This document shows, piece after piece, positions 61,942 through 64,000 of a stretch of 64,000 nucleotides of DNA. A program made the position numbers and the translations under genes. The stretch lies in contig NZ_CP007456.1 of the NCBI RefSeq assembly GCF_000800455.1, forward strand, positions 1,612,001-1,676,000, given 5' to 3'. This DNA is from Bifidobacterium catenulatum PV20-2 (GTDB lineage: Bacteria > Actinomycetota > Actinomycetes > Actinomycetales > Bifidobacteriaceae). The notes beneath the pieces are model-generated. The model was not told the DNA's origin. It made no database searches and saw nothing but the letters and a program-made list of their open reading frames with translations. Every line of letters starts with the position of its first letter. The first letter of the stretch is position 1.

Positions 61942-63171
61942 TCAATAACTGGCATCCATAGGATCGTCGCCGAACAACGCCTGACGTTCATCATGCGTCG
62001 TTTCCCGTGATTCCAACCACCCGTAGGGCAAATGCACTTTCTTTGCGAAGCGCACGCGCCCCCTTGGCTTGTCGACCACTCGTTCGGGGAAACGGGTGTC
62101 GGGATCCAGCTTGCCTATTTCGGTTCTGACATCCTCAAGATTTTCACATTCCATGAACGCGCGACGGGTGGAGCCTCCAACGGGGAATCCCTTGAGATAC
62201 CACGCGATATGCTTACGCAGATCATGCACGGCCATCTGCTCGTCGCCATCATAGAATTCGGTCAACAGTTCCGCATGGCGTTCAACCACACGGCACACAT
62301 CTCCTAACGTGGGGTCAACACGCTTGTCGCTGCCAGCGAACACATTCTTGATATCGGCAAACAACCATGGTCTGCCTTGGCAGCCACGGCCTATCGCAAC
62401 GCCAGCGCAACCGGTTTCGGCAACCATGGCAAGTGCATCGTTCGCACCCCAAATGTCACCGTTGCCGAACACCGGAATATCAAGCGCTTCGACTAGTTCG
62501 CCGATTCTGCTCCAGTCGGAATGCCCACCGTAATATTCGGCGGTGGTACGCGCGTGCAGGGTAACAGCCTTGCAGCCTTCCTCCTGCGCGATATGCCCAG
62601 CTTCAAGGAACGTCTCATGCTCGTGGTCGATGCCAACACGAATCTTCGCCGTAACGGGCACCTTGGCCGCGTCACAGACCTTGACCACGCGTTGGATGAT
62701 TTCACGGAACAGATCCGTCTTCCATGGCAACGCCGAACCACCGCCACGTCTGGTCACTTTGGGTACGGGGCATCCGAAATTCAGGTCGATGTGGTCAGCC
62801 ATGTTTTCGTCGATGACGATTTTCGCGGCTTGTTCTACGATTGCCGGATTCACGCCATACAGTTGCAGCGAGCGGATTTTCTCGCTGGGAGCGAAATGAC
62901 ATAACCGCAATGCTTTGGGATTGCGGGCAACCAACGCGCGTGCGGTGATCATTTCGGCCACGTACAGACCGTCCGGCCCGTAGCTTTCGCAAATCACGCG
63001 GAACGGCCAGTTGGTCACTCCCGCCATAGGCGAAAGAACCACCGGCGTCTCAACATGCACCGGCCCCAAATCAACAGGCTTAATAACCGGAGGAACCGAC
63101 GGCCTCACCGCGTCGGTACGCGGGTCGAGCACGTCGGATTCCTCGTAAGCAGTCACAATGCTATCTGGCAT
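61942..63171 (-). CDS. dusB: tRNA-dihydrouridine synthase
   Basis: This 409-residue FMN-dependent enzyme reduces uridine to dihydrouridine in tRNA. The TIM-barrel start is PVVLSPMAGVTNWPFRVICESYG. The catalytic Cys is in LNFGCPVPKVTRRGGGSALPWKTD. FMN-binding His and Gly motifs are VTLHARTTAEYYGGHSDWSRIGEL, FGNGDIWGANDAL and GVAIGRGCQGRPWLF. An N-terminal extension of 40 residues precedes the barrel. Length is typical of actinobacterial DusB. It lies between ftsZ and glyS on the same strand and is probably expressed with glyS upstream. Confidence 0.95.
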   Translation of the reverse strand: MPDSIVTAYEESDVLDPRTDAVRPSVPPVIKPVDLGPVHVETPVVLSPMAGVTNWPFRVICESYGPDGLYVAEMITARALVARNPKALRLCHFAPSEKIRSLQLYGVNPAIVEQAAKIVIDENMADHIDLNFGCPVPKVTRRGGGSALPWKTDLFREIIQRVVKVCDAAKVPVTAKIRVGIDHEHETFLEAGHIAQEEGCKAVTLHARTTAEYYGGHSDWSRIGELVEALDIPVFGNGDIWGANDALAMVAETGCAGVAIGRGCQGRPWLFADIKNVFAGSDKRVDPTLGDVCRVVERHAELLTEFYDGDEQMAVHDLRKHIAWYLKGFPVGGSTRRAFMECENLEDVRTEIGKLDPDTRFPERVVDKPRGRVRFAKKVHLPYGWLESRETTHDERQALFGDDPMDASY

Positions 63172-63200
63172 AAGAACGCTATGGTAACCAGTAACCAGCT

Positions 63201-64000
63201 TTAGTACAAGCCACCGGCTTCGGCGATCTTAACGGACTCAGGCCAAGCCTCGCCGCCCATCTCGACCGGTACCTGCGGGTAGCGCACATGCTTCTCACCG
63301 ATGCGTGCAGCCACATAATCAGCCACCTTGTCAAGTGCGACGCGCTCCTGCTGCATGGTGTCACGTTCACGAATAGTGACGGCCTGATCGTCAAGCGTGT
63401 CGAAGTCGACAGTGATGCACAGCGGGGTGCCGATTTCGTCTTCACGGCGATAGCGACGACCGATCGCACCGGCCTCGTCGTAGTCGATCATCCAGTCATG
63501 CTGACGCAGGTCGGCTGCCAGATCATGTGCCACGGTCTGCAGCTCCGGCTTCTTGCTCAACGGCAGCACGGCGGCCTTGACCGGAGCCAGGCGAGGATCA
63601 AGACGAAGCACGGTACGCTTGTCGACGCCACCCTTGGTGTTCGGCGCCTCGTCAACGTCGTAGGCATCAACGAGGAAGGCCATGAGAGAGCGGGTCAGGC
63701 CCGCGGCCGGCTCGATGACGTACGGCACGTACTTTTCGCCGGTGGCCTGGTTGAAGTAGCTCAGATCCTCGCCGGAATGCTTGGCATGCGCGGAAAGGTC
63801 GAAGTCGGTACGGTTGGCTACGCCTTCGAGTTCGCCCCAATCGGATCCCTGGAAGCCGAATTTGTATTCAATGTCGACGGTGCGCTTCGAATAGTGGGCC
63901 AGCTTCTCCTTCGGATGCTCATAGTGGCGCAGGTTTTCCGGCTTCACGCCAAGATCGATGTACCACTGGGTGCGTGCATCGATCCAGTACTGGTGCCATT
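63201..64000 (-). CDS. glyS: Glycyl-tRNA synthetase, C-terminal part (cut by window edge)
   Basis: The frame is open to the window end, so only the C-terminal 265 residues or so are visible. It is the class II glycyl-tRNA synthetase of the alpha2 type. [17 protein letters not shown] motif 2/3 neighbourhoods are present as [20 protein letters not shown], followed by [20 protein letters not shown], then the anticodon-binding domain ([48 protein letters not shown]). This last segment is typical of the family. The enzyme charges tRNA-Gly. The stop lies 29 bp before the dusB start. Confidence 0.93.
   Translation of the reverse strand, partial: WHQYWIDARTQWYIDLGVKPENLRHYEHPKEKLAHYSKRTVDIEYKFGFQGSDWGELEGVANRTDFDLSAHAKHSGEDLSYFNQATGEKYVPYVIEPAAGLTRSLMAFLVDAYDVDEAPNTKGGVDKRTVLRLDPRLAPVKAAVLPLSKKPELQTVAHDLAADLRQHDWMIDYDEAGAIGRRYRREDEIGTPLCITVDFDTLDDQAVTIRERDTMQQERVALDKVADYVAARIGEKHVRYPQVPVEMGGEAWPESVKIAEAGGLY

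Overview
The window is a stretch of chromosome from a high-G+C Gram-positive of the Bifidobacterium type. Three things point there: a compact dcw (division and cell wall) cluster with no ftsA and with ftsZ located elsewhere; Wag31/DivIVA-, SepF-, PriA- and HelR-type actinobacterial proteins; and a lactate dehydrogenase preceded by a perfect LacI-family operator, as expected for bifidobacterial central carbon control. Nothing in the window suggests a plasmid, prophage or insertion sequence. No tRNA, rRNA or CRISPR array was recognised. The one RNA gene is tmRNA.

Layout. 1-4634 (minus strand): an oligopeptide-type ABC importer with a solute-binding lipoprotein, two permeases and the start of an ATPase cut by the window edge. 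4965-7094 (plus): a ROK-family regulator with a palindrome inside its own promoter, followed by a PfkB-type fructokinase. 7395-7788: tmRNA (ssrA). 8101-22451 (minus): the dcw cluster, mraZ-rsmH-ftsL-like-ftsI-(degenerate murE-like)-murF-mraY-murD-ftsW-murG-murC-ftsQ, with four evenly phased MraZ boxes upstream of mraZ. 22715-26204 (plus): HelR-like RNA polymerase recycling motor and serA. 26375-27834: divergent nrdR and lexA with SOS-type boxes between them. 27945-31816 (minus): a cation diffusion facilitator, ldh and hflX. 31942-36650 (plus): a small-molecule or RNA methyltransferase translationally coupled to hrpA.

36759-43102 is the accessory region. Four minus-strand genes encode a small secreted two-cysteine peptide, a lipoprotein, an exporter adaptor with a peptidoglycan-binding-like segment, and a MacB/FtsX-type permease. 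Divergent from them lie a 46-codon hydrophobic peptide gene, a NarL-type response regulator, a HisKA_3-type kinase and an ABC ATPase. Together they look like one bacteriocin-like or envelope-signalling module with its own two-component control. Two 17-bp repeats sit in the divergent promoter region.

43193-52623: an MFS transporter, a secreted lysozyme-like protein, a glutamine synthetase without the usual adenylylation tyrosine, and a his operon (hisD-hisC-hisB-unknown-hisH-priA). 52730-64000 (minus): dnaE, an RluD-type pseudouridine synthase, lspA, a DivIVA/Wag31 protein with fifteen 11-residue repeats, a YggT protein, sepF, ftsZ, dusB and the C-terminal part of glycyl-tRNA synthetase. Septum assembly is thus encoded in two blocks about 38 kb apart: the precursor and synthase enzymes in the first, and the FtsZ, SepF and DivIVA scaffold in the second.
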